Positions 1 to 7,669 of a DNA stretch of 35,548 bases are shown one piece after another; the stretch's first letter is position 1, and each line of letters opens with the position of its first letter. The stretch comes from a virus: the IMG/VR virus record IMGVR_UViG_3300035698_017582, positions 1 through 35,548 of that record, one strand, 5' to 3'. Made by a program: the position numbers and the translations under genes. The notes below the pieces were generated by a model that saw only the letters and a program-made list of their open reading frames with translations, was not told where the DNA came from and did no database searches.

Positions 1-404
1 ACCGACTGCCAGTGCCGCATCGGCACCGTGCTCGCAGATCCTTCGTCCGACACCCAGTCCGCGCCCCTTAGCGTGATGCGCACCGCCCCGGCCTCGTCTG
101 TCTCAGTGAGCTCGAAGAGCAGGAGCGCCTTGATCCTGTCCCACACGTTCTTGACTCCCGACGTCTTCCATGATTGCTCGTAGATTGAGTGGTAGTACGT
201 GCCGTTCACCAGGCCCATCGATCGATCCGGGCTCTCGGCGAACGAGTGGACAATGAAGATGCCGTCCTGATTCGGCGGCGACTGCACCTCATAGATCTGC
301 TTGGTGATGTTCGCCGTAGCCGATCCTCCGATGAGCGTCCGCAACGTGGCATCCCCTGTCTGCAAGGTCCACGCCCAGTCGATGAAGCTGGCCCCGGTCT
401 CCAT
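1..404 (-). CDS. Tail terminator/completion-like protein, cut by window edge
   Basis: The reading frame opens at ATG 404, sharing its A with the stop of the HK97-gp10-like gene, and runs off the left edge without a stop (about 134 residues visible, beginning METGASFIDW). It has the length and position of the siphovirus tail terminator or tail completion protein that caps the tail tube and joins it to the neck. The sequence is an alpha/beta mix with many Trp and Tyr and no membrane segment. Gene order (connector, head closure, gp10-like, this gene) supports the role; the sequence alone does not. The next genes expected, the major tail protein and tail chaperones, are outside the window. Confidence 0.6.
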   Translation of the reverse strand, partial: METGASFIDWAWTLQTGDATLRTLIGGSATANITKQIYEVQSPPNQDGIFIVHSFAESPDRSMGLVNGTYYHSIYEQSWKTSGVKNVWDRIKALLLFELTETDEAGAVRITLRGADWVSDEGSASTVPMRHWQS

Positions 405-892
405 CAGAACCACTTCCTCGAGAGCTCGCGCTTGACCTCTGGGAGCGCTCGCTTGAACGACGGATCCAACCACGGACGCGCTTTCTCCGAGGGAAGCTGT
501 GTCCCCTCATCGGATCGCCCGCGGATGTGGCCGAACTCCAGGCGCCTGCCGTATTCGAGGTTCGTGCCGACCGCACCTCTCAGCTTCCGGCCGTGACCCT
601 CTACGCTCGTCTTGACGGACGACCTGAGCGCCCCGGTGTCGGTCGCCGGCGCTTCACCCGGGGCCGAGGCGGTGTGGGGGCGTGAACGCCTGCCCACGGG
701 CCGCACACGGCCTTGTGGATCGGTGAAGAAGTAGGTCTCGTACCGACGCCCCGTCCGCGTGCCGCTCAGCGTGTCGAGCACCTCGTTGCGGACCAAGAAC
801 ACCGCGCGCTTCATCCGCGTCATCGCGACGTCGTCCATCTTGGTGATCACGCGATTCGCGTTCCGGATGAAACGAACAGACCCGCTAGGCAT
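404..892 (-). CDS. HK97 gp10-like head-tail joining protein
   Basis: A protein of 162 residues starting MPSGSVRFIRNANRVI. It has an N-terminal helix with basic residues and a C-terminal part ending LEFGHIRGRSDEGTQ...PWLDPSFKRALPEVK, the layout of the HK97 gp10 family (N-terminal helix, central ETGALRSS-like segment here DTGALRSSV, and the RPWLDPS ending). These proteins sit at the neck and help join tail to head. The start at 892 overlaps the stop of the upstream gene by 8 bases. An in-frame start further upstream at 943 is possible but would overlap that gene by 59 bases. Confidence 0.8.
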   Translation of the reverse strand: MPSGSVRFIRNANRVITKMDDVAMTRMKRAVFLVRNEVLDTLSGTRTGRRYETYFFTDPQGRVRPVGRRSRPHTASAPGEAPATDTGALRSSVKTSVEGHGRKLRGAVGTNLEYGRRLEFGHIRGRSDEGTQLPSEKARPWLDPSFKRALPEVKRELSRKWF

Positions 893-1223
893 CGGTCTCA
901 CCGGTATCCCTGACCAAGACGGTTGTCCACTCGCCGGTACCATCCGGATCGAACGCCGGCGCCACGATCTCCAGCACCTTGTTGCCGTTGCTGCGCCAGA
1001 CGAACCGGAAGCCTTCCATCGTCACGCCGACCTGTCCCTTCAACAGGAGATCGTGGGTGACGTTGGCTACACCGATCTGGCCGTATGTGACCAGCCTTTC
1101 GGCGGTCATCGGCCGAAAGCGGCCCCAGTTCTCCCAGACCCGCGCGTATTCAAACGATGGGCCTTCGGAGGTGTTGGTCTCGGTCACGCTCTGCAGTTCG
1201 ACCCAGTCACGTAGGCGGTTCAC
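885..1223 (-). CDS. Phage head closure / head-tail adaptor protein
   Basis: A small protein of 112 residues starting at GTG 1223 (NRLRDWVELQSV), in a GTGA overlap with the connector gene. It is beta-rich with a WENWGRFRPMTAERL core followed by VTMEGFRFVWRSNGNKVLEI, which resembles the SPP1 gp16 / head-tail adaptor family (MTAERL..GQIGVANVTH and the closing ..FRFVWR.GN.VLEI strand). It would close the connector channel after packaging. Position between the connector and the gp10-like protein is the standard siphovirus order. Confidence 0.75.
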   Translation of the reverse strand: MNRLRDWVELQSVTETNTSEGPSFEYARVWENWGRFRPMTAERLVTYGQIGVANVTHDLLLKGQVGVTMEGFRFVWRSNGNKVLEIVAPAFDPDGTGEWTTVLVRDTGETDA

Positions 1224-1873
1224 ATGATCACCTTGATGTGCTTGGCGAGAGGCGTGTAGTCGATGGGATCCCACTGCTCGGATCCCAGATGCTTGTCCGA
1301 CTCGGCGCGGAGGCCGAGACCACGCTGCCTGTACCAGCGCTCGATCAGCATGAGCACCCACCGTCCGACATCCTTCGGAATATCGAGCGTGGTCTGCCTG
1401 TAGGTCACAGCCAGCTCGTCTTCCGAGATCTCCGCCGCCGGTATCGGCTCTCCCTGATCTACCAGCCAGTCGAGCGTAATCGTCGTGCCACTACGGGTAC
1501 CGCTGATGTTGCGCATCCCGTACGTCGTGTCGGTCAGTGCATCGAGGATCGCCTGAGCGGTGAGCTCGTCGCTCGCCCCAATCGCGATCTCGTGTTCTTC
1601 GAGATCGGCCGCCTCGGCCAACTCCCACGTGATACCGTGCACCGAGACCATGTTGGCAACCTCTGCGCCGGTGACCGTGATCTCCAAAACAAGCCTGGTG
1701 AACGGGTTGTGGCAGACGCCGTCGGCCTCGGCCAGGGCATCGTCGATGATCCCCTGGATGGTGACGTCGTCTTGCGTCGTGTGGTTGGCCTTCAGGAAGT
1801 TCTTCACATAGGCGAGCTCCGCTGCTGTGGTGCCCGCGCTCGTGAACTTCAGGCGATCGGCGATCGCACCCAT
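1220..1873 (-). CDS. Head-tail connector protein (gp6-like)
   Basis: 217 residues. The helical N-terminal part (LAYVKNFLKANHTTQDDVTIQGIIDDALAEADGVCHNPF) is typical of the Gp6/gp15-like connector family that forms the ring beneath the portal: an acidic LKxxxRIDxxxDDxxIxxxIxxA pattern. Unusually for the family, a middle insert of about 100 residues (roughly 65-165: TVTGAEVANMVSVHG through GTTITLDWLVDQGEP) separates the N-terminal helices from the final DVGRWVLMLIERWYRQRG helix. The start ATG 1873 follows the stop of the 46-residue gene directly. Confidence 0.7.
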   Translation of the reverse strand: MGAIADRLKFTSAGTTAAELAYVKNFLKANHTTQDDVTIQGIIDDALAEADGVCHNPFTRLVLEITVTGAEVANMVSVHGITWELAEAADLEEHEIAIGASDELTAQAILDALTDTTYGMRNISGTRSGTTITLDWLVDQGEPIPAAEISEDELAVTYRQTTLDIPKDVGRWVLMLIERWYRQRGLGLRAESDKHLGSEQWDPIDYTPLAKHIKVIM

Positions 1874-2014
1874 CTAGTCCTCCGGATCTTCCTTCCGATT
1901 CTCACCCGGCTTCACCAGCCGGTTCTCCGGCTTCTTGACCAGCCGGTTCTCAGGCTTTCGCTCCATCCGGGAAGGGGCCGAAGCCCCCTCCCGGTCACGT
2001 GTCTTGTCGCTCAT
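1874..2014 (-). CDS. Small basic repeat protein, 46 residues
   Basis: A short gene between the 256-residue structural gene (TGATG overlap at 2014) and the connector (stop next to its ATG). The product is highly charged and shows an imperfect internal repeat, KPENRLVK twice and then KPGENRK, with no predicted globular core. It may be a short linker or scaffold peptide, or the sequence may be kept for its RNA: the coding strand has a very stable hairpin at 1967-1994. I do not recognise a family. Confidence 0.6.
   Translation of the reverse strand: MSDKTRDREGASAPSRMERKPENRLVKKPENRLVKPGENRKEDPED
1967..1994 (-). other. Stable UUCG hairpin inside the 46-residue gene
   Basis: On the minus-strand RNA, two 12-base arms (CCGGGAGGGGGC and GCCCCTTCCCGG) pair throughout, with one G-U wobble, around a UUCG loop closed by C-G. 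The wobble is a pair only on the minus strand, consistent with an RNA role there. No U-tract follows, so it is not an intrinsic terminator; an mRNA-stabilising or polarity-setting hairpin between capsid and neck genes is an inference. Confidence 0.6.
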
Positions 2015-2784
2015 CAGGCGCTGTCGTCGTAGACCGTCACCGTCTGATCAATCGGCCCTCGGGCTCCACCCCCGCGAATCAGAACACAGGAGAGAACAGA
2101 CGTGGTCGGTACGCTGGCCACTCGAATCCCGACGTGGGTGTAGTCGCTGTTCCGCGTCAGATCCTTCGTGTCCACCTCGAAGTACGCCTGTGCCGCAAGG
2201 TCGGTCACGATCAGCCTGGCAGCCGCTGCAGCCAGTTCGGTGATGTTGAACGTGGCCGCTCCAGGCTCGGTCGGGCGGATCGCCACCTCATCGGTGTTGA
2301 TGACCTCGGCGTACAGGCCGTCGACTCCGTAGGTGGCACTGTTGATGCACGCAGCCAACGAAATCGCACACGCTGCGTCGGTCGACGCCTGGTTGAACTC
2401 CCTGGCCGTCAGATCTTCGGCCGCGGCCGCCGTGAACGTCAGCTCCGTCTGCGCCATAAGCGCGCCATACAGGAGCTTGTTGATCAGCAGCTTGAGCGTG
2501 TCGCCCACCTGCACCGACGTGCACTTGCACTTCGATCGGCAGACGCCGACGCCCTGGTCGATGGTCTGTGTCGCCCCCAACTGCAGCGGCGTGGTCCCCA
2601 GGTTATCAAGCGCCTGGTAGACCGAGTAGGTCAGATCCTCTCCCGTCAGCAGACCGGCCACCGTGAGATGGAAAAGCCCACGGGGATAGTCCGCCAGGGA
2701 GAAGTAGGGGCCTACGAGTGCCGTGACCCCGGTCACCGGCCGCAGTGCGGCATCGGCTTTCAGTTCTTCAACGAGTCTCTGCAT
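2014..2784 (-). CDS. Virion structural protein of unknown role (head module)
   Basis: 256 residues lying directly after the major capsid gene. It is alanine- and threonine-rich, with alternating strands and helices and a Cys cluster (GVCRSKCKCTS, about residues 81-91). The C-terminal part (VDTKDLTRNSDYTHVGIRV...SCVLIRGG) looks beta-rich. Position suggests a head protein (decoration, minor capsid or neck-associated). I do not recognise a named family, and the CxxxCxC cluster could bind metal or form disulphides. Confidence 0.75.
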   Translation of the reverse strand: MQRLVEELKADAALRPVTGVTALVGPYFSLADYPRGLFHLTVAGLLTGEDLTYSVYQALDNLGTTPLQLGATQTIDQGVGVCRSKCKCTSVQVGDTLKLLINKLLYGALMAQTELTFTAAAAEDLTAREFNQASTDAACAISLAACINSATYGVDGLYAEVINTDEVAIRPTEPGAATFNITELAAAAARLIVTDLAAQAYFEVDTKDLTRNSDYTHVGIRVASVPTTSVLSCVLIRGGGARGPIDQTVTVYDDSA

Positions 2785-2793
2785 GATTCCTCC

Positions 2794-4119
2794 CTACGGA
2801 GCCAGCGCGATGAACGGGCTGACCGTGTTCGTACCGTCGCGAAGAGTGAGCGGCGACTGCAGCCACGGCTGACCGTCCATCCAGAACGTCATCTTCGTCG
2901 TGATCTTGCCGGCGATGAAGTTGCTGAACCCCTGGTCGTTCTTGAGTGTCGGCGGCATTCCCGGCTTGAGCAGGACGTAGTTCATATCGACCAACATCAG
3001 GTCGCCGGTCGATCCGAGGTTCGGTCCGAGCTCGTCGTAGAAGACCGGGATGTTGATCAGTCGGTTCGGCTCGCCCTCGCGAGCGTTCTGCGTCCAGATC
3101 GGGCGACTGGCGTCGTCCTTCATCAGCATCAGCTCGGGGAGCACGGTGACCTTGTTGCACAGCCACACGTACTTCCCTCGCCCAAGTGTCCTGGCGTACA
3201 TGTACACCAGGTCCTGGTAGTTGATGTGGCTCGTGGTCTTGCGCTCAACCACGATCTGGGCACTGCAACCGCGGAAGCCCTTCGGCTCGCCCGCGCCGGT
3301 TCCAGTGCCGAGCTTGTCGTCGATCCACGCACTCTGCCCACCACGGAAGAGCGGAACGATGAAGCCGGCCGCAGCCGGTGCGTTCGCTATCAGCTCTTCG
3401 GTGACCACGACGTACACGCCTGCCTTGTTCGGCTTGAGCGTGATCGTCTTGAACTGAGGAGTGTCGCCCTTCGTCAGGTTGTCGGCCTCCTTGGCCGAGT
3501 AGACCATGGCTCCGGCGTAGATCCCCTTCGAACCGGTCTGGTCGAGGTACGGGATCTGCAACTCGGAGTTCGGAGGCGTCCCAGGCGGGAGCTCCCGGCA
3601 CATGTCGCGCATGTACTGCGTGTCATCTGGCACCGTGAGAATGTCGCCGTAGAACTGCTTCGGCATCAGCACACCACCGTCGGCGCCGCTCGAAGTGGCA
3701 AGATCGCGCTTGCCCTCCGGGTCGAGCCGTGCGATCTCGCGCGTGGTGAGCTTCTCCAGCCGCTCAGGCCTCCCCTTGTTGGGGATCCCGATGACGTCTC
3801 GGACCCACTCACCCATCGGGCTCTCTGCGTCCTCGTACCCGCAGAGGTCGGCGTCGTCGTCACCCTCACCAGGCAACGCCCGCTCGGCAAGCTCGGTCTC
3901 GATCTTCTTCGCCCGGGCCTCCAGCTTCTCGAGCTTGTCGTCGCGCTCTTGGAGGGCGTCTCGGAGGTTCTTGCCGAACTCCTTCTTCAGCTCTTCCTGT
4001 ACCCGTTCGCCGAAGCCGTCGTGCTCCTCGGCAATCCGCTCCATCGTTGCGGTCATCGAGTCAATGCGCTCGTCGACCGTCTTCTCAGTCTTCTCAACCT
4101 TCTTGTTCTCATCTGGCAT
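2794..4119 (-). CDS. Major capsid protein, HK97 fold, with N-terminal scaffold domain
   Basis: 441 residues. Residues about 8-90 are a long charged coiled coil (ERIDSMTATMERI...DDKLEKLEARAKKIETELAERA), matching the delta scaffold domain that the prohead protease removes. From about residue 130 the sequence follows HK97-type capsids: TSSGADGGVLMPKQF, ELQIPYLDQTG, TLKPNKAGVYVVVTEELI, then LGTGTGAGEPKGF and a long C-terminal domain. ATG 4119 is chosen because the protease stop overlaps it by 11 bases and a GGTGGTGAG ribosome site precedes it; longer in-frame starts lie deep in the protease gene. Confidence 0.93.
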   Translation of the reverse strand: MPDENKKVEKTEKTVDERIDSMTATMERIAEEHDGFGERVQEELKKEFGKNLRDALQERDDKLEKLEARAKKIETELAERALPGEGDDDADLCGYEDAESPMGEWVRDVIGIPNKGRPERLEKLTTREIARLDPEGKRDLATSSGADGGVLMPKQFYGDILTVPDDTQYMRDMCRELPPGTPPNSELQIPYLDQTGSKGIYAGAMVYSAKEADNLTKGDTPQFKTITLKPNKAGVYVVVTEELIANAPAAAGFIVPLFRGGQSAWIDDKLGTGTGAGEPKGFRGCSAQIVVERKTTSHINYQDLVYMYARTLGRGKYVWLCNKVTVLPELMLMKDDASRPIWTQNAREGEPNRLINIPVFYDELGPNLGSTGDLMLVDMNYVLLKPGMPPTLKNDQGFSNFIAGKITTKMTFWMDGQPWLQSPLTLRDGTNTVSPFIALAP

Positions 4120-4864
4120 TGTTCTCACCACCCGTGAGTACTGTTTCCAATCGCGCTCCAGCTTTCTCGAACGCCCGCAAGTGGTCTCCGCCGGCTTGCG
4201 ATGACGGCTCCCCGGTGCGAGTGGCATTCGCCGGCTCGCTGAAGAGTGTCCTGAACCGCTCGAGCTGCTGTTCGAAGTCGTCGAGACCTTCGATCGCGCG
4301 CCCTTCCTCTTCCTCATCTGTCTCGTCCGCGTCTTGGCGGGAGCGGACGTCATCAATCTCTGCATCCTCGTTCGCCGCGTAGTTGCGGGTCACCGGGGAG
4401 ATCTCGTATAGGCGTACCTCTTTGAAGTGCGGAATCTTGCTTTTGTCGTCGGCTTCCTCGTTCTTGACGGAGACGACACGGAAGGAGTGGCTCATCTGCG
4501 TGATGGCCCGCATCTTCATGTTGCTGTAGACCTCGGCACCCCGCTGTGTCTCAAGGTTTAGGCGCCCCTCGATCCACAAGCCCTTGTCGTCCTCCGTCGC
4601 GGCGCAAATGCCGATCGGCTCCCAGACATCGTGCATCCAGCAGAGCGGGAACTCGCCCTTGTTGTCTCGGAGCGTCTTCTTGAAGCAGCCCTTGTCGAAG
4701 ACGGTTCCGTAGGAGTCGATTACGCCGAAGACCGAGGCGTAGCCGGTGAACGTCCCTTTCTCCTCGCCGTCATCGACAGATCGAACCTCGACGTCGAAGA
4801 AGACGCGCCGCTTCTCGCGATCGGCCGTCGCGCCGTTGGCTCCTTTCTCACGCTCTCGTGGCAT
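4109..4864 (-). CDS. Prohead maturation protease, HK97 family
   Basis: 251 residues. The N-terminal protease domain shows FTGYASVFGVIDSYGTVFDKGCF and then LCWMHD (His 78), QMSHSF (Ser 126) and YEISPVT (Glu 154), the usual His/Ser/acidic candidates of the HK97 gp4-type serine protease that trims capsid and scaffold in the prohead. The C-terminal tail (about 165-251) is acidic and low in complexity. ATG 4864 follows GGGGTGAGGGGA; a GTG at 4873 that overlaps the portal stop is an alternative. It lies between portal and capsid, as usual. Confidence 0.9.
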   Translation of the reverse strand: MPREREKGANGATADREKRRVFFDVEVRSVDDGEEKGTFTGYASVFGVIDSYGTVFDKGCFKKTLRDNKGEFPLCWMHDVWEPIGICAATEDDKGLWIEGRLNLETQRGAEVYSNMKMRAITQMSHSFRVVSVKNEEADDKSKIPHFKEVRLYEISPVTRNYAANEDAEIDDVRSRQDADETDEEEEGRAIEGLDDFEQQLERFRTLFSEPANATRTGEPSSQAGGDHLRAFEKAGARLETVLTGGENNAR

Positions 4865-4869
4865 TCCCC

Positions 4870-6885
4870 TCACCCCTTCAATCCAAACTTCTCAGCGCAA
4901 CGGCAGCGGATGACCTCGTCGGGATCACCATCGGGATCGCCGACGAACTTGAGGCCGTTGGAGTATTTCTGGCCCAGCTTTCGGGTCTCGCCGTTCATCG
5001 ATTCGTGGCTGTTGCGGACGTTCTCGTCGCCGGAGGTGATCCACGTGGCGGTCTCGACGACGCCGCTCTGCTGGGCGGCCTGATCCATGCCATAGCCGGA
5101 GGCGCTGTGGACCTCGGTCCAGGCGATGGCGATCGACCGTGTGCGCTCGTACTGCGCGTACTGCTCCCGGATTCGCTTGGCGATCTGGCCGTAGTCCTCG
5201 TCAGCCTCGCGGCCCTCTTCGATAACCCGGCGAAGGCCCTCGGCCGTCGTGCCCTTGATGAGATCTACGTGCTTGGCAACCTGGCGCTTGATGTAGGAGA
5301 TGACCGCCGGCTTGAACGGATCCCAGGCGATGTCTCGTGTGGAGCGCCCTCCGTTGAGGTCGTTGATCACCTCGTCGCCCATGGCCTCAACGACGTTACG
5401 CCAGATGGCGTCAAGCGTCTTAGACCAGCGCTTGGTGTCGATCTTCGGATCAAGATTGCCCTTCTCAACGGCCGCGGCGATCTCCTCGCCCTCGGCGCCG
5501 AAGATCTCCTTGATCAGGCTGCGAGCCTTGCGATCCCAGGCGGCCTTCTTGCTGGCAATCGTCCGCAGGTAGATCTCGTCATCGGATAGCCGCGTCGAGC
5601 GTCGGCCGCTGCGGTCATCGTCTCCAGACGGCTCGATTACCTGGCTTGACGGAATCATGTTGATCGGTCGCCAGCTCTGATTGGATCCGGCGAATGACGG
5701 CAGACCCAGCTCGAGCCGGGCGTTCGCATCGTCGAACGGCAACCCCGACTCGGTCAGGGCCTTCAGCATCTCGATCTTGTCCTTGAAGGCGGAGAGCACA
5801 CCAGGCGTCCCCGTCAGATCGAAGTCGAGGTAGACGTCGCCGACCTTGGGCGGCCAGCTCGTTCCGAACAGGGCGGCAAACGCTCCGTTGTAGTTCGAGC
5901 GTGAGGACCGCAGATAGGAGGAGACCGGGCCGTTCCATGCCGCGGCAATCGCCCACTCCTTGTTCTCGAACGTAGAACCGCTCTTGCCCATCGCGTCGGC
6001 GTGGAGGTGGAGGATCAGCCAGAGGGCATCCTCCCAGTGACCGAAGGACTTGATGAAGTCCATCTCCACTGGGGTCAGATTGAACGGCGAGTACTTGCCG
6101 GGATACGGCGAGATGAACATGCTCTTGGCGTTCTTGGGCCCGCTGAAGAACTTCTTCACCGACGCGATGAGCGCCTTGTGCTGCTTGTCGTCGAGGCCCA
6201 CCACTTGACCATGCAGCTCCGGCGTGAACATGCCACTCGACCAGATGCGGTTTCCCATCGCCGACTTGTTCGCGGTGAGCCCTGCGTTCATCGAGTCGAC
6301 GATCCGCGATGCCGCCTGGATGTTTGAGAGGCCGAAGATCTCGTTCGAAGGGTTGAAGTTCGTGTGATGGATGACCGCCTCGGGCTCGTACTCCCGCTCC
6401 CCCGGGGTTCCCTTCTGATACACCCAGTGGTCGAGGCGGCCGTTCGACTTCTTCTTGGCGCTCATCTTGTTCGGCTGTAGCCGACGGAGGAACGTCGAGG
6501 CGCCGCTCTGGATGATGAGCTGGTAGCTGTCCCCGGCGTAGATCCTGTCGATGACGATCGCGCCCTGCCCAGCATCCCACTCGGTGCCGAATCCGGGCTC
6601 GCGCACGACATCCATCAGCGGGTGATCGGGCTGATCTTCGATGCCGTCCTTGGTCTTCTTCCGGACCATCCACGGGGGCTGACTAACCCAGTCCGCGAGC
6701 TGCGTGGACCCGGCGTAGAGCGCGTAGCAGGACTTCAGCCCCTCGTCAATCGCCTTGGCCGCGTCCCAGTCGTTCCACTCGGTCATCCCGGCGAAGAAAC
6801 CGTCAGAGGGCGGCGCCTCCGTGGGATAACGGAAGGCCCGCATGGCAGTCGCTACTCGTTCCCTGAGCGCTACTCGTTCCTTCAA
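4870..6885 (-). CDS. Portal protein fused to a MuF/gp7-like head morphogenesis domain
   Basis: 671 residues, much longer than a usual HK97-type portal. Residues about 1-430 read as portal (SCYALYAGSTQLADWVSQPPWMV, DRIYAGDSYQLII, GLSNIQAASRIVDSMN, the NRIWSSGMFTPE and ALWLILHLHADAMG stretches). Residues about 470-671 carry a second domain ending in SIAIAWTEVHSASGYG...RNSHESMNGE...DPDEVIRCRCAEKFG, the pattern of the Mu F / SPP1 gp7 minor head protein. The start is TTG 6885 with AGGAGGG just upstream; the first 35 bases hold two copies of the 12-bp repeat motif, translated as ERVA twice. ATG 6843 is an alternative start. Confidence 0.88.
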   Translation of the reverse strand: MKERVALRERVATAMRAFRYPTEAPPSDGFFAGMTEWNDWDAAKAIDEGLKSCYALYAGSTQLADWVSQPPWMVRKKTKDGIEDQPDHPLMDVVREPGFGTEWDAGQGAIVIDRIYAGDSYQLIIQSGASTFLRRLQPNKMSAKKKSNGRLDHWVYQKGTPGEREYEPEAVIHHTNFNPSNEIFGLSNIQAASRIVDSMNAGLTANKSAMGNRIWSSGMFTPELHGQVVGLDDKQHKALIASVKKFFSGPKNAKSMFISPYPGKYSPFNLTPVEMDFIKSFGHWEDALWLILHLHADAMGKSGSTFENKEWAIAAAWNGPVSSYLRSSRSNYNGAFAALFGTSWPPKVGDVYLDFDLTGTPGVLSAFKDKIEMLKALTESGLPFDDANARLELGLPSFAGSNQSWRPINMIPSSQVIEPSGDDDRSGRRSTRLSDDEIYLRTIASKKAAWDRKARSLIKEIFGAEGEEIAAAVEKGNLDPKIDTKRWSKTLDAIWRNVVEAMGDEVINDLNGGRSTRDIAWDPFKPAVISYIKRQVAKHVDLIKGTTAEGLRRVIEEGREADEDYGQIAKRIREQYAQYERTRSIAIAWTEVHSASGYGMDQAAQQSGVVETATWITSGDENVRNSHESMNGETRKLGQKYSNGLKFVGDPDGDPDEVIRCRCAEKFGLKG
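6851..6880 (-). promoter_or_regulatory. Two copies of the 12-bp AGTAGC motif at the portal start
   Basis: GGAACGAGTAGC (minus strand) occurs at 6851-6862 and again at 6869-6880, 18 bases apart, immediately after the TTG start of the portal gene. These belong to the nine-site family described in the findings. They could be protein-binding sites in DNA or RNA. Confidence 0.5.
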
Positions 6886-6897
6886 GTCCGGGCCCTC

Positions 6898-7236
6898 CTA
6901 GGCCGGAGTGCCTCCCGCACCGAGGTCTGGCAATACCTCGATTTCGATGTACGTCCCGTTCGGGAAGGTCTCCGGCTTATCCCCTGACCACATGACTTCA
7001 AACTCCCCTTCGTGATTCCCGGCAACCTCGAGATCGGAAGCGGTCCAGGCGTACGAGACCTGACCTCCCTCCCGATCGTCAAACGCCGCGGATCCGCCAA
7101 CGGAGGTCCCCCCGTACTTCGGTCTCATGTAGAAGTAGACGGCCTCTGCATCGGTCAGATCGACCACAACCCCATCGCGGTAGAGCACCACGACAAGCGG
7201 ATTGTGCGTGTCTCCCTGCTTGATCTTCGTGGTCAT
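6898..7236 (-). CDS. BppU-like baseplate/tail-fibre N-terminal domain protein
   Basis: 112 residues, ATGA overlap with the gene before it. The sequence follows the BppU N-terminal (DUF2479-like) pattern: a QGDT..PLVVVLYRDGVVVDLTDAEAVYFYMR start, a small insert, GGQVSYAWTASDLEVAGNHEGEFEV and an FPNGTYIEIEVLPDL finish. In lactococcal phages this fold anchors receptor-binding proteins to the baseplate. Here it stands alone between terminase and portal, with no fused fibre, so an additional virion decoration role is as likely as a baseplate role. Confidence 0.7.
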   Translation of the reverse strand: MTTKIKQGDTHNPLVVVLYRDGVVVDLTDAEAVYFYMRPKYGGTSVGGSAAFDDREGGQVSYAWTASDLEVAGNHEGEFEVMWSGDKPETFPNGTYIEIEVLPDLGAGGTPA

Positions 7237-7664
7237 TGCACCACCACCGTCGTCTCCGGCGAGTAGATCCGGACCGTCAGGCTGACCTTGCCGACCTTCA
7301 CATTGCCGTGCCACTCCCATTGCGCCGGTGTGTACGGTGCCGTCAGATCGAACGAGAAGGGCTGTACCGCCTCATCTCCACGTGGGTCGTGGTAGCGGGT
7401 GATGATCAGCCGGTTGTCAACGAGGTCGCGTACCAGCGCCTCGAGCTCGTACGTCCCGAGGTCCCAGGTCGTGACCTCTCCTGTGGCGAAGAGCGTTACC
7501 GGAGACAGCTCGGAGACGACAAGCTCGCGGCGTACAGTATCGGGACCGAGAAGCGTAAGCTGCCCCTCGGCCCCGTTGTAGTCCTTGACGCGGTAGACAT
7601 CGAACACACCCAACGGTGTGTCGCTCGTCAACGTGATGTCAACGTACGTCCGCCGTGCCACCAT
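7233..7664 (-). CDS. Predicted beta-rich virion accessory protein
   Basis: 143 residues, starting just after the previous gene and overlapping the BppU-like gene by four bases. Alternating hydrophobic strands dominate (YVDITLTSDTPLGVFDVYRV, LTLLGPDTVRRELVV, VSLTVRIYSPETTVVVQ), suggesting a beta-sandwich, and there is no signal peptide or membrane segment. I do not recognise a family; operon position suggests a virion surface or assembly component. Confidence 0.7.
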   Translation of the reverse strand: MVARRTYVDITLTSDTPLGVFDVYRVKDYNGAEGQLTLLGPDTVRRELVVSELSPVTLFATGEVTTWDLGTYELEALVRDLVDNRLIITRYHDPRGDEAVQPFSFDLTAPYTPAQWEWHGNVKVGKVSLTVRIYSPETTVVVQ

Positions 7665-7669
7665 GTTGC

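Noticed and set aside
1999-4137. Long plus-strand open frame of 712 codons opposite the capsid region
   Set aside because: It is antisense to the clear capsid and structural genes, is Arg-, His- and Val-rich in the way of complementary high-GC frames, and has no ribosome site or recognisable domain.
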